A stretch of DNA of 64,000 nt. Origin: Flavobacteriales bacterium. Lineage in GTDB: Bacteria > Bacteroidota > Bacteroidia > Flavobacteriales_F > PHOS-HE28. This document shows positions 38,133-45,752 of the stretch, piece after piece (position 1 is the first letter of the stretch; every line of letters starts with the position of its first letter). The stretch covers positions 124,001-188,000 of the forward strand of contig JADJXF010000012.1 in NCBI GenBank assembly GCA_016715995.1, written 5' to 3'. Both the position numbers and the translations under genes were made by a program. The notes beneath the pieces are model-generated. The model had not been told where the DNA came from. It saw only the letters and a program-made list of their open reading frames with translations, and ran no database searches.

Positions 38133-39275
38133 ATGCGCTTCATCCTGAGCACCGCCATCGCCTTTTTGGCCATTCCCGTGTCGGCCCAGCCCGACACCAT
38201 CATCGTCGGCGCGTTGGAGCGCACCTTCACCGTGCGGCTGCCTTCGGTCTATGATGGCAGCACGCCGCTCCCGCTCGTCATCGCCATGCACGGCGGCTTC
38301 GGCAGCGGCACGCAGCTGGAGAGCCAGTCGCAGCTCACCGTGAAGGCCGAACAGGAGGGCTTCATCATGGTCTATCCCGACGGCGTGCCCAGTCTCATCG
38401 GCATTCGCACGTGGAACGCCGGCGGCTGCTGCGGCTACGCCATGAACAACAGCATCGACGACGTGGGCTTCATCGACGCGCTGCTCGATACGCTCTTCGA
38501 TGAGCTTGCCATCGATCCGCTGCGCGTGTATGCCACGGGCATGAGCAATGGCGGCTTCATGAGCTACCGCCTGGCCTGCGAGTTGAGCGAGCGCATCGCA
38601 GCCATCGCGCCGGTAGCCGCCACAATGACCATCGCTGCCTGCCAACCCGCGCGGCCCGTGCCGGTGATCAGCATCCACTCCTACCTGGATGAGAGCGTGC
38701 CCTACCTCGGCGGCGTGGGCAACGGCGTGAGCAACCATTACAATTCGCCGCAGGACAGCGTGCTCAACGCCTTCGCCGCGCATGCGAATTGCACGGTGCT
38801 GAACGATACGGTTCAACACGACGCCAGCATGACGGTGATCCGCTGGCACGATTGCGATTGCGGCGCCGAGGTGATCACTTACCGCACGCAGGACGGCGGC
38901 CATAGCTGGCATGGCGGCATTGGCACTGGCATCGGCGACCCGCCATCGCAGACGGTGAGCGCCAACGACCTGATGTGGGACTTCTTCCAGCAGCACACGC
39001 TCGACTGCCTCCCGACGAGTGTGGCGGCCCCGGCGCTGAACGAAGCACTCCCCGTGGTGCATCCGAATCCCGCGCAAGGCCTCATCACCATCAGCGGTGC
39101 GCGCTATGCGCAGCTGATGGTGGTGGATGTGAGCGGCCGTGAAGTGCTGCGCAGCACACCCGCGAACGAAACCACGGCGACCGTGGATGTGGGCCGGTTG
39201 GCGCCGGGCACCTACACGGTGCGCGCGTTCACCGTGGACGGACTGGTGTACGCGGTGCGCTTCGTGCGTGAGTAA
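38133..39275 (+). CDS. T9SS-exported esterase, PHB depolymerase/feruloyl esterase-like
   Basis: This 380-residue secreted alpha/beta-hydrolase has a signal peptide (MRFILSTAIAFLAIPVSA). The oxyanion strand LPLVIAMHGG, the WNAGGCCGY Cys-containing loop, the nucleophile Ser in the GMSNGG elbow, an Asp in SIHSYLDESVP and a His in DGGHSW complete a likely catalytic triad. It matches LpqC/poly(3-hydroxybutyrate) depolymerase-like esterases. The C-terminal ~75 residues are a type A T9SS sorting domain (VHPNPAQGLITIS ... GTYTVRAF), so the enzyme is delivered to the cell surface or medium. The substrate is inferred. Confidence 0.9.
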   Translation: MRFILSTAIAFLAIPVSAQPDTIIVGALERTFTVRLPSVYDGSTPLPLVIAMHGGFGSGTQLESQSQLTVKAEQEGFIMVYPDGVPSLIGIRTWNAGGCCGYAMNNSIDDVGFIDALLDTLFDELAIDPLRVYATGMSNGGFMSYRLACELSERIAAIAPVAATMTIAACQPARPVPVISIHSYLDESVPYLGGVGNGVSNHYNSPQDSVLNAFAAHANCTVLNDTVQHDASMTVIRWHDCDCGAEVITYRTQDGGHSWHGGIGTGIGDPPSQTVSANDLMWDFFQQHTLDCLPTSVAAPALNEALPVVHPNPAQGLITISGARYAQLMVVDVSGREVLRSTPANETTATVDVGRLAPGTYTVRAFTVDGLVYAVRFVRE

Positions 39276-39353
39276 GGAGACCGCCGTCCGGCGACATCGG
39301 CCGCCTAAGCGCGCTGCTGTTCTTCCACCCGCTCCCGCGCGCAAGGTGCTCCT

Positions 39354-40109
39354 CTACCGCACCGGTCGTTGGAACACCTCGGCCACGGGCAGGTGCAGGA
39401 GCATGCTTACGATCAGCATGCTCACCATGATGTAGAGCACAAAGGTCACCGGCATCATCGCCACCGCTTTCACCACGTTCCAGGCGTGGCGCCGATGCAG
39501 CGCGATGCAGGCCCACATGAGGATGCCGAGGATGACGAAGAAGTTGAGCAGCTGGATCGGTGGCCACAGCTTCACGAACAGCAACAAGGTGGTGGCCACC
39601 ATCAGGTAGGTGCCGGCCGCGAAGAGGTAGTGGACCAAGCGCTCCACCCAGCGCAAGCCGGTGCGCGGGAACAACAGCCGGTCGAAGGTGGCCAGCAACA
39701 CCAGCAGCACGGGCAACAGCAGGTTCACGTTGCGGCTCATCCAATGGTTCACCTGCATGGCCGGTGTGTCGGCTGGCGCCGCTCCGGTGGTGGAGGCCAC
39801 TGCGGCATCCACGGGGTCCCAGTTCAGCAACCATCGCACGATGTAGTAGTAGGCCACTCCGAAAAGAAAGAAACGCACCGGCGGTGTAAACGCTTTGCGC
39901 TTGCCGGCGAGGAACGCCCGTGTCAACCGGCCCGGCCCACGGAAGAAACTGCGCAGCGTGAAAAGGATCGGCGCATCCACATTGAAGAGGCCGCCGAGGA
40001 AGTCGCCCATCACCTCGCCCAGCCTGATGCCGGGCTGCACCCGCTTCTGCCCGCACTGCGGGCAGTGGGGCATGGCAAAGGGCTCGCCGCAGTTGGCGCA
40101 GGGCTGCAT
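39354..40109 (-). CDS. DUF3667-like zinc-ribbon membrane protein
   Basis: This 251-residue protein opens with a zinc ribbon (CANCGEPF and CPQCGQKR), then has the conserved LFNVDAPILFTLRSFFRGPGRLTRAFLAGKRKAFTPPVRFFLF and about five TM helices. The pattern is typical of DUF3667, which is common in Bacteroidota and of unknown function. The ATG at 40109 is chosen because the ribbon starts there; TACCTTCG 5 bases upstream supports it. A 78-base gap separates it from the esterase stop on the other strand (convergent). Confidence 0.85.
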   Translation of the reverse strand: MQPCANCGEPFAMPHCPQCGQKRVQPGIRLGEVMGDFLGGLFNVDAPILFTLRSFFRGPGRLTRAFLAGKRKAFTPPVRFFLFGVAYYYIVRWLLNWDPVDAAVASTTGAAPADTPAMQVNHWMSRNVNLLLPVLLVLLATFDRLLFPRTGLRWVERLVHYLFAAGTYLMVATTLLLFVKLWPPIQLLNFFVILGILMWACIALHRRHAWNVVKAVAMMPVTFVLYIMVSMLIVSMLLHLPVAEVFQRPVR

Positions 40110-40114
40110 GCGGC

Positions 40115-40122
40115 CGAAGGTA
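40115..40122 (-). promoter_or_regulatory. Predicted -7 element abutting start codon (TACCTTCG)
   Basis: The minus-strand TACCTTCG ends 5 bases before ATG 40109. Confidence 0.55.
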
Positions 40123-40328
40123 GACGGGGGCGGTGAACGCCCAGCCTTAGGCCGCGGAACCGCACCGCGCTGAAAACAGGGCGCTACGAAATGCGCGTGC
40201 TGAATGCCCAAGACCGCAGTAGCGCTCAGCCAATCGCGCTCCTGCGTTCAGGCCGATTCTTCAAAAGGCGAAGCACCCCCCAGGTCGCGAGTGCGCGACG
40301 CGGGAGGTGATTGCTCGGTGCGGCCTGC

Positions 40329-40775
40329 TCAGCCGATGCTGATGCTGCGCGTCTTCGGCTTGGCCTCCTCCGCCTTCGGGATGGTGAGCGTGAGCACGCC
40401 GTTCACGTACTCGGCCTTGATCGCCTCGGCCTGCACGCTCTTGGGCAGGGTGAAGCTGCGCTCGAAGCTGCTGCGACCGAACTCCCGGCGCGTCCAGCGC
40501 ACCTCATCGTTCTGTACAGCCTCCTCGGTGTGCTCGCCACTGATCGTGAGCGTGTCGTTCACCATCTCCACCTTCAGGTCCTTCTTGTCGAAGCCCGGCG
40601 CCTGCATCTCCACGCGGAAGTCATCGATGCTCTCAATGATGTTCACGCGGGGGGAATGCTCGGGGAAACCGTCGCTGCCGAACAGACGACCGATGCTTTG
40701 GCCGAAGATCTCGCTGGCCAGGCGGTCCACCGGTGATGCGGCGCTCACAGGCGAACTGTACTTCATGAGGGTCAT
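40329..40775 (-). CDS. Small heat shock protein, Hsp20/alpha-crystallin family
   Basis: This 148-residue chaperone has a short N-terminal arm (MTLMKYSSPVS ... FGSDGFPEHSP) and an alpha-crystallin domain at about 50-130 (NIIESIDDFRVEMQAPGFDKKDLKVEMVNDTLTISGE ... RSFTLPKSVQAEAIKAEYVNGVLTLTIPKAE). The C-terminal tail has the I-x-I motif (SISIG). It holds unfolding proteins under stress. ATG 40775 is chosen; 40766 is a close alternative. It lies near cold-shock and CsbD-like genes, an apparent stress cluster. Confidence 0.93.
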   Translation of the reverse strand: MTLMKYSSPVSAASPVDRLASEIFGQSIGRLFGSDGFPEHSPRVNIIESIDDFRVEMQAPGFDKKDLKVEMVNDTLTISGEHTEEAVQNDEVRWTRREFGRSSFERSFTLPKSVQAEAIKAEYVNGVLTLTIPKAEEAKPKTRSISIG

Positions 40776-40910
40776 GGGTGTTTGTATTTGGGTTTGACGA
40801 CCGCCCGGCAATCAAGCCCGATGCCAGCGCGCCGATCCTGCCATCCTGTACAGCGCGGACTGAAATTTCTTCAGCCGACCCTGACGCTTCTTCAGCGCCA
40901 GCCCTGAACG

Positions 40911-40942
40911 GCGAAGCCCCCCGATTGCTCGGAGGGCTTCGC
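40911..40942. terminator. Bidirectional hairpin after cold-shock gene
   Basis: GCGAAGCCCCCCGA and TCGGAGGGCTTCGC form a 14-bp stem around a TTGC loop, 21 bases beyond the stop of the minus-strand cold-shock gene. Neither side has a long T tract. Confidence 0.75.
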
Positions 40943-40963
40943 TTCTTGTAAGCGTTGATGGCC

Positions 40964-41155
40964 TTAGGCCTTCTGGACGTTTACCGCGTTCGGGCCCTTG
41001 GGGCTCTGCTCCACATCGTAAGTGACTTTGTCACCTTCGTAGATGGGCGACCGGGTCCCGGTCTTGTGCACGAAGAGATCCTTACCACCCTCGTCCGGGG
41101 TGATGAAACCAAAACCTTTCTCCGTGTTGAAGAACTTTACTGTACCGCTTGACAT
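40964..41155 (-). CDS. Cold-shock domain protein
   Basis: This 63-residue protein is a single OB-fold cold-shock domain with the RNA-binding motifs KGFGFIT (RNP1) and DLFVHK (RNP2). The start is [10 protein letters not shown]. Such proteins bind single-stranded RNA/DNA and act as RNA chaperones. Frames extending upstream lack the domain and are ignored. The Hsp20 gene lies downstream on the same strand, and the hairpin terminator ends this one. Confidence 0.96.
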   Translation of the reverse strand: MSSGTVKFFNTEKGFGFITPDEGGKDLFVHKTGTRSPIYEGDKVTYDVEQSPKGPNAVNVQKA

Positions 41156-41549
41156 GACTGCTTGTATTGCGCGGCGTTTAACGGCCGCAAGTTGATCCCG
41201 GCAAAAGCACCGGGGAGTGGGCGCAAGGTATGCCGCTTCCCACATTCGCCCAACGATCGGTTGGGAAAACCCCGGCGCACGGCGGCCCATCTTTTCACAA
41301 CGCGGGGGGGCATGGCGCACGCGCGCTTACCTTTCGCTCACGCCCGGTACCGCTTTGCCGGGCTCCCGAAGGCAGGCCAAGCGCTCGTCGTGGGCAAGAG
41401 CACGCCCGCGATGCGCGAAGGCCCATCGCGGGTCCGCTCGACAAGGCGCGGTCATCGGTGCAGGCATGCGCCCATGGTCGAAATCGACCAGAAGAACCCA
41501 TCCACCCGTCATGCAGCGGCGATGGGAGAATACGGGCAAGCACCTCCAC

Positions 41550-41759
41550 ATGGATACCCAACCCTCCGCCAATAGTGGCCTGGTCATCGTGCCGGGCACC
41601 TGGGGCCACAAGAAAACCAAGCTCCGCAACCGCTTCAAGCAACTCTCCGACGCGGACCTTTTCTACCAGCCGGGGCAGGAGGCGGAGCTCACCCAGCGCC
41701 TCTGCGAGCGCCTCGGCCTCTCCATCGCCGAGGTAGAGCGCATCGTCCACGCCATCTGA
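41550..41759 (+). CDS. CsbD-like small stress protein
   Basis: This 69-residue protein resembles the CsbD/YjbJ family. GTWGHKKTKLRNRFKQLSDADLFYQPGQE corresponds to the K-W-x2-x-K...LTDxDL...G core, and the C-terminal helix (LCERLGLSIAEVERIVHAI) closes the pattern. Family members are abundant general-stress proteins with no agreed biochemical role. The ATG at 41550 follows CCTCCAC. The 394 bases between the cold-shock gene and here contain no clear gene, only a possible -7 element TACCTTTC at 41328-41335 and a G7 tract at 41304-41310. Confidence 0.75.
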   Translation: MDTQPSANSGLVIVPGTWGHKKTKLRNRFKQLSDADLFYQPGQEAELTQRLCERLGLSIAEVERIVHAI

Positions 41760-41771
41760 AACCGACAAGCC

Positions 41772-41779
41772 CACATTTC
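41772..41779 (+). promoter_or_regulatory. Predicted -7 element abutting GTG start (CACATTTC)
   Basis: CACATTTC ends 4 bases before GTG 41784 of the second desaturase, helping to fix that start. Confidence 0.4.
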
Positions 41780-41783
41780 CGCC

Positions 41784-42904
41784 GTGAACGTCCAACGACC
41801 TTCCATCACCAGCGCCCCCGGTACACCGGCCCGGCGAACGACCGCGCATTCGGCAGCACCGTGCGCGCGCGCGTAACCGCGCATTTCAAGAACCAGCGCA
41901 TCACGCCCAAGGCCGATGCCCGCATCGCTATCAAGGCGGTGCTCATGCTGGCGCTCTTCCTGATGCCGCTCATCCTCATCCTGACGGTGGCGATGCCGGC
42001 CTGGTCGGCGCTGCTGCTCGCCGTCCTCATGGGCGTGGGCATGGCCGGCGTGGGCATGGGCGTCATGCACGACGGGCTGCACGGCTCCATCTCGCGCCGC
42101 AACTGGGTGAACGAATGGCTGGGCGGCACCATGTACCTGCTGGGCAGCGACTCCTTCACCTGGAAGATCCAGCACAACGGCGCGCACCACACCCACACCA
42201 ATGTGGATGAGGTCGATCACGACATCAATCCGCCGCGCCTGCTCCGCTTCTGTGAGCATGCCCCGCTCTGGCGGATCCACCGCTTGCAGCATGTGTACTC
42301 CTTCTTCTTCTACGGCCTCCTCACCGTGGTGAAGCTCGGCAACGACTTCTTCTCGCTCGCGCGCGCAAAGCGCAATGGGGACCCGAAGCACAGCGCGCAT
42401 CCCTTCAAGCTGCACTTCCTGGCCATGGCCGGCGTCAAGCTCGCCCATGTCGGGCTCTTCATCGTGCTGCCCCTGCTCTTCACCCCCTTCGCCTGGTGGC
42501 AGGTGCTGCTGGGCTTCGCGGCCATGCACTTCACCTGCGGCATCATCCTCGGAACCGTGTTCCAGCTGGCCCACGTGGTGGAGGGCGCGCACCAGCCGCT
42601 TCCCAATGCCCAAGGCGTGATCCCGACGGACTGGACGGTGCATGAACTGCTCACCACCGCCAACTTCTCGCCGCGCAGCCGCCTGCTCACCTGGTTCACC
42701 GGCGGGCTCAACTTCCAGATCGAGCACCACCTCTTCCCCTACGTATCGCATCTGCACTATCCCGACATCGCGCCCATCGTGCAGCGCACCGCGGAGGAGT
42801 TCGGACTGCCGTACAACGTGAAGCCCACGCTCGTCAAGGCCATCGGCTCGCACGTGCGGCGCTTGCGCCAGCTCGGCGATCCGTTCCGCTACGCGCAGCG
42901 GTAG
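41784..42904 (+). CDS. Fatty acid desaturase (second copy), start interrupted by frameshift
   Basis: This membrane di-iron desaturase is about 373 residues long. The conserved start (VNVQRPSIT ... PANDRAFGSTVRARVTAHF) begins in one frame at GTG 41784 and continues in another. Adding one C to the CCCCC at 41815-41819 joins them. Taken as it stands, the longest single frame starts at GTG 41861 and lacks the first ~26 residues. His boxes HDGLH, HNGAHHTH and QIEHH are present with hydrophobic helices around them. It probably modulates acyl-chain unsaturation in the inner membrane. It lies beside cold-shock and CsbD-like genes. Confidence 0.87.
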
Positions 42905-42909
42905 ACCCG

Positions 42910-43101
42910 CTAGGCCTTGGGCTTCTTGCGCGGATCGGCCGGCTCAATCACCACGGCATCGGGATAGCGCAGCTTCCACGATTCGAAGCTCTTCATGCTC
43001 TTCAGCAGCACGATGGTCTTGTGATTCAACCGCACGCGGATGCACTCGGCATCAGCGGTCGCCGGGCGATACAGCAACGGGTCTTTCTTGTGGTAGCTCA
43101 T
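42910..43101 (-). CDS. Small hypothetical protein
   Basis: This 63-residue basic protein is not recognised (RVRLNHKTIVLLKSMKSFESWKL in the middle, a Lys/Pro-rich end). It is convergent with the desaturase, 5 bases after its stop. No signal peptide, TM or metal motif. Coding potential is plausible (balanced codon use, ATG start) but there is little else to go on. Confidence 0.55.
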   Translation of the reverse strand: MSYHKKDPLLYRPATADAECIRVRLNHKTIVLLKSMKSFESWKLRYPDAVVIEPADPRKKPKA

Positions 43102-43293
43102 GCGGCTCAAGGGACGGACCGGCGATAGGGGTCCGCTAACGGAACCGGGCGTTGGGAACAAGGTAGGTCAGCACCTTGGGGAAAAACTTCCCGATGCCGA
43201 ATTAAACAGTCGTTTCTCCGTTTGCCGACCAAGGCTTTCGGACGCGAATTCAGCGGAATGCGGAGTGATCAGCAGCGACCATCGCGGCAGCCC

Positions 43294-43770
43294 TTACGCC
43301 GCCTGTGCCTGCCACACTTCTTCGGACACGCGCTTGAGGCCCACGAGCTGTTCCACCCATTGGCGGCCGGCCTCGCGGGCACGGCGCACGGCATGCGGCA
43401 GCCCGGCGAAATCGCCCTGCCACAGCTCCACTCGCGTGCGCGCATCATCCTCGGTCACCAGATGCAGGTCCACCGTGGTATGGCTGGCGGGCTCGTCGGG
43501 CAGGTCTCCGCCCATGCGGTACATGGTGTAGCGCAAGCGCTCGCCGGGCAGTACCGACATCACGGTGCCTTTGGCCACCAGCGTCTGGTCGCCGTTCTCC
43601 TCGCGCACGAACCACTGCACGGGCTTGCCGGGGCGCAGGTCGCAGCAGGGCATGGCGCCCATGAAGAGCCTAGCGAGCTTTGGATCGGTGAGGGCCTTCC
43701 ACACGGCCTCGGGCGGGGCATCCACAAGCAGGGTGCGGAGCACGTTGGTTTCGGGGTCTTGGGTGTTCAT
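43294..43770 (-). CDS. SRPBCC/AHSA1-family protein
   Basis: This 158-residue START-like helix-grip protein opens with NVLRTLLVDAPPEAVWKALTDPKLARLFMG, the classic AHSA1/activator-of-Hsp90-homologue-like start. It continues with a beta-sheet core (VQWFVREENGDQTLVAKGTVMSV) and a long C-terminal helix ending in EEVWQAQ. Such proteins bind hydrophobic ligands; the specific role is unknown. ATG 43770 is preferred to an ATG three codons upstream. It stands alone on the minus strand. Confidence 0.82.
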   Translation of the reverse strand: MNTQDPETNVLRTLLVDAPPEAVWKALTDPKLARLFMGAMPCCDLRPGKPVQWFVREENGDQTLVAKGTVMSVLPGERLRYTMYRMGGDLPDEPASHTTVDLHLVTEDDARTRVELWQGDFAGLPHAVRRAREAGRQWVEQLVGLKRVSEEVWQAQAA

Positions 43771-43869
43771 GGCGAGCAAGGCGCGGCAGGTACCGTGCCA
43801 TACGGATAACGCCCGCAGGGCCCTGTGGTTTCATGTGGGAACTGTTAAGGAAGCTCAATTGCGGGACTG

Positions 43870-43970
43870 ACAGGGTGTCCGGAAGTTCGCGCCCGCTGGT
43901 TGGCTACAGGCAATCCCCGCACGCGAGCGCAGTTTCCTCGATAAGCTGGAGCTAGGGGGCGACACCCTGT
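43870..43970. repeat. Short element bounded by 10-bp inverted repeats
   Basis: ACAGGGTGTC at 43870-43879 and GACACCCTGT at 43961-43970 are exact reverse complements bounding 101 bases without a gene. It adjoins gene fragments. It may be a MITE-like remnant, but no target-site duplication is clear. Confidence 0.45.
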
Positions 43971-43972
43971 GC

Positions 43973-44099
43973 CTAGCCACCAAAACGGGAACGGGCACCC
44001 AGGCCATATTGCGGGCGGAACACGAAGGGGTTGTCGAAGAGTTCCATGTACAGGGTGGCATCGGTGAAGATGCTCACCGGTGCTTTGGGGAAGTTGTAC
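43973..44099 (-). pseudogene. C-terminal fragment duplicated from the 44915 membrane-protein gene
   Basis: On the minus strand this 127-base stretch encodes YNFPKAPVSIFTDATLYM ... LGARSRFGG and a stop. It is nearly identical to the end of the gene at 44915-45523 (same residues except a few substitutions such as A to V and F to S). Homology stops abruptly at 44099, so only the last ~41 codons survive. It is evidence of a past duplication or recombination at this site. Confidence 0.85.
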
Positions 44100-44181
44100 C
44101 CTCCACTGCGCGTAGCCTGCGGCTACGCACCACAACGCAGGTTCTTCGCAGCCTCTGGCTGCTCTTCTGTTTGCGCTCGGC

Positions 44182-44274
44182 TTAACGCAGCAAGAATCCA
44201 AACCCACCTGCCAGCCCGAACACCGAGCGCATTGCACCAAGGCCAAGTGTAAGCTTCCCCCGAAGTTCGGCCAT
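44182..44274 (-). pseudogene. Small ORF or barrel-end remnant
   Basis: An ATG-initiated frame of 30 residues (MAELRGKLTLGLGAMRSVFG then LAGGFGFLLR) resembles the last strands of an outer-membrane barrel. It may be a second gene fragment beside the one at 43973, or a tiny hydrophobic protein. Evidence is limited to composition. Confidence 0.3.
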
Positions 44275-44296
44275 TCACAGGTTCTGTTCGATAGTC

Positions 44297-44304
44297 TAGG
44301 TTTG
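44297..44304 (+). promoter_or_regulatory. Predicted -7 element (TAGGTTTG)
   Basis: Exact match to TAnnTTTG, 23 bases before the RidA-lipoprotein ATG. Confidence 0.5.
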
Positions 44305-44327
44305 CCGGACCCAACCCCTCAAGCACC

Positions 44328-44876
44328 ATGCGCTTCCCTGCATCCCTCTCGCGAAACCTGGTGCTTCTCGCTGTTCCACTTCTTGTGGCGAGCTGCACCA
44401 ACGCCGAACACCCCGAAGAGCGAACGGAAGAGAAGGCCCAGACTGCGCCGGTGGAAGAGCCTGAATGGTTCAATCTGCGCCCCGAAGCGGAGAAGGCCTA
44501 TGGCTATACCCACGCCGTGCGCATCGGCAATGCCATCACCATCAGCGGCGCCGTGAGCATGGACGACACGGGCGCACCGACCGCCGTGGGCGATCTCGCC
44601 CAACAGATGAGGAACTGTTACAGCGACCTGGACAAGGTGCTGAAGCACTATGGCTGCACCTTCGATGATGTGGTGGCGGAGAACGTGTTCACTACCAATA
44701 TGGCCGAGTTCATCAAGGAGTCGGGCTACCGCAATACCATCTACACGAAACAGTTCCCGGCCGGTTCATGGATCGAGGTGGAGGGCCTCGCGCTCCCGGA
44801 GTTCATGATCGAGATCGAATTGGAGGTGCATAGCGCGTCACTGATCCGTAATGCGCGGCACACCATCCATTCGTAG
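44328..44876 (+). CDS. RidA-family lipoprotein
   Basis: This 182-residue protein joins a lipoprotein signal (LVLLAVPLLVASC, Cys at about residue 23) and an acidic linker to a RidA/YjgF-like domain (about 50-170). The domain has AVRIGNAITISGAVSMDD, AQQMRNCYSDLDKVLKHYGCTFDDVVAENVFTTNM and a C-terminal EVEGLALPEFMIEIELEVHS. RidA proteins are normally soluble trimers that deaminate reactive imines in the cytoplasm. Export and lipid anchoring here is the odd feature. An Arg at the usual imine-binding position is not seen in the C-terminal motif (family has ...P..L.EIE), so activity is uncertain. Confidence 0.83.
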   Translation: MRFPASLSRNLVLLAVPLLVASCTNAEHPEERTEEKAQTAPVEEPEWFNLRPEAEKAYGYTHAVRIGNAITISGAVSMDDTGAPTAVGDLAQQMRNCYSDLDKVLKHYGCTFDDVVAENVFTTNMAEFIKESGYRNTIYTKQFPAGSWIEVEGLALPEFMIEIELEVHSASLIRNARHTIHS

Positions 44877-44914
44877 CGCTATGCTTTCACCGGGCCAGCG
44901 ATCGCGCCCGGCGC

Positions 44915-45523
44915 CTATCCCCCGAAGCGGAAACGGGCACCCAGGCCGAACTGCGGGCGGAACGCGAAGGGGTTGTCGAAGAGCTCCATGTAAAGGGTGG
45001 CATCGGTGAAGATGCTCACCGGTGCTTTGGGGAAGTTGTACTCCAGGCCGATGACACCATCCACCCCGAGGTCCAATTCGGTCACGCTCTCTTCGTTCAC
45101 CACCACCCAGTCCTGGCCAGGGCCGGGCCGGTAGCGGTAGCTGTACCAGTAGCGGTAGCTGCGCACCTGGCCCCCGAAGCCGTAGTACCAATCGAGGCCG
45201 GCGGCGTTCTTCACCTGCTTGTGCACCAGGTAGTGCAATTGCAGCGCAAGCGCGGGGTTGGCGCGGTAGCCGATGAACTCGTGGGCGTTGTGGTTGAAGT
45301 TCTGGTTGTCGTACCAGCGGTCGTAATGGTCGTTGTAGTACCGGCCATGCCCGAAGACGTGGGTTCGGCCAAGGCTCATCTCGAAGGCATGGCCCGTCCA
45401 GTACTTCTTGACGCTGATGCCGCTGGGGTCGCCCAAGCGGAAGCCCACGCCCCAGTTCTGGGCAAGCATGGTGGCGGGGGCCAATAGAACAAGCAGTACG
45501 AGCTGGTGCAGGTGGTTGCGCAT
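44915..45523 (-). CDS. Secreted or outer-membrane hypothetical protein
   Basis: This 202-residue protein has a signal peptide (MRNHLHQLVLLVLLAPATMLAQ) and an alternating hydrophobic/aromatic pattern (VGFRLGDPSGISVKKYW, LDWYYGFGGQVRSYRYWYSY) consistent with an 8-stranded outer-membrane barrel of about 200 residues. It ends LGARFRFGG. No functional motif is recognised. A truncated duplicate of its end is at 43973-44099, on the same strand. It is separated from the ABC permease by 229 bases that include a copy of the palindromic repeat. Confidence 0.75.
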   Translation of the reverse strand: MRNHLHQLVLLVLLAPATMLAQNWGVGFRLGDPSGISVKKYWTGHAFEMSLGRTHVFGHGRYYNDHYDRWYDNQNFNHNAHEFIGYRANPALALQLHYLVHKQVKNAAGLDWYYGFGGQVRSYRYWYSYRYRPGPGQDWVVVNEESVTELDLGVDGVIGLEYNFPKAPVSIFTDATLYMELFDNPFAFRPQFGLGARFRFGG

Positions 45524-45726
45524 GCCGCCGTGGGACAGATCGGATACCACCCCGGTTCCCGCATGCCACGACCTTGCGGAGGGCGGCCGCCCACGCGAAG
45601 GCTCCACAGTCTGTGGAGCGGATTCCACATCTGTTACACACGCCAACACAAGGCGCCATGGCGCGATAGCGGGTACACCGGAGCACTTATGGCGCTTGCT
45701 CCTTATTCGTATCGCAGCGCCTACCG

Positions 45727-45749
45727 CCCCGGGTCAAGCCCGGGGTGAC
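45727..45749. repeat. Palindromic dispersed repeat, copy 3
   Basis: Same element as 10436-10458 (identical over 23 bases) and 8590-8610. It lies between the barrel gene and the ABC permease stop. Confidence 0.85.
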
Positions 45750-45752
45750 GGT

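Noticed and set aside
43294..43770. A role in antibiotic resistance or haem handling for the SRPBCC protein
   Set aside because: Only the fold is recognisable; no ligand-specific residues seen.
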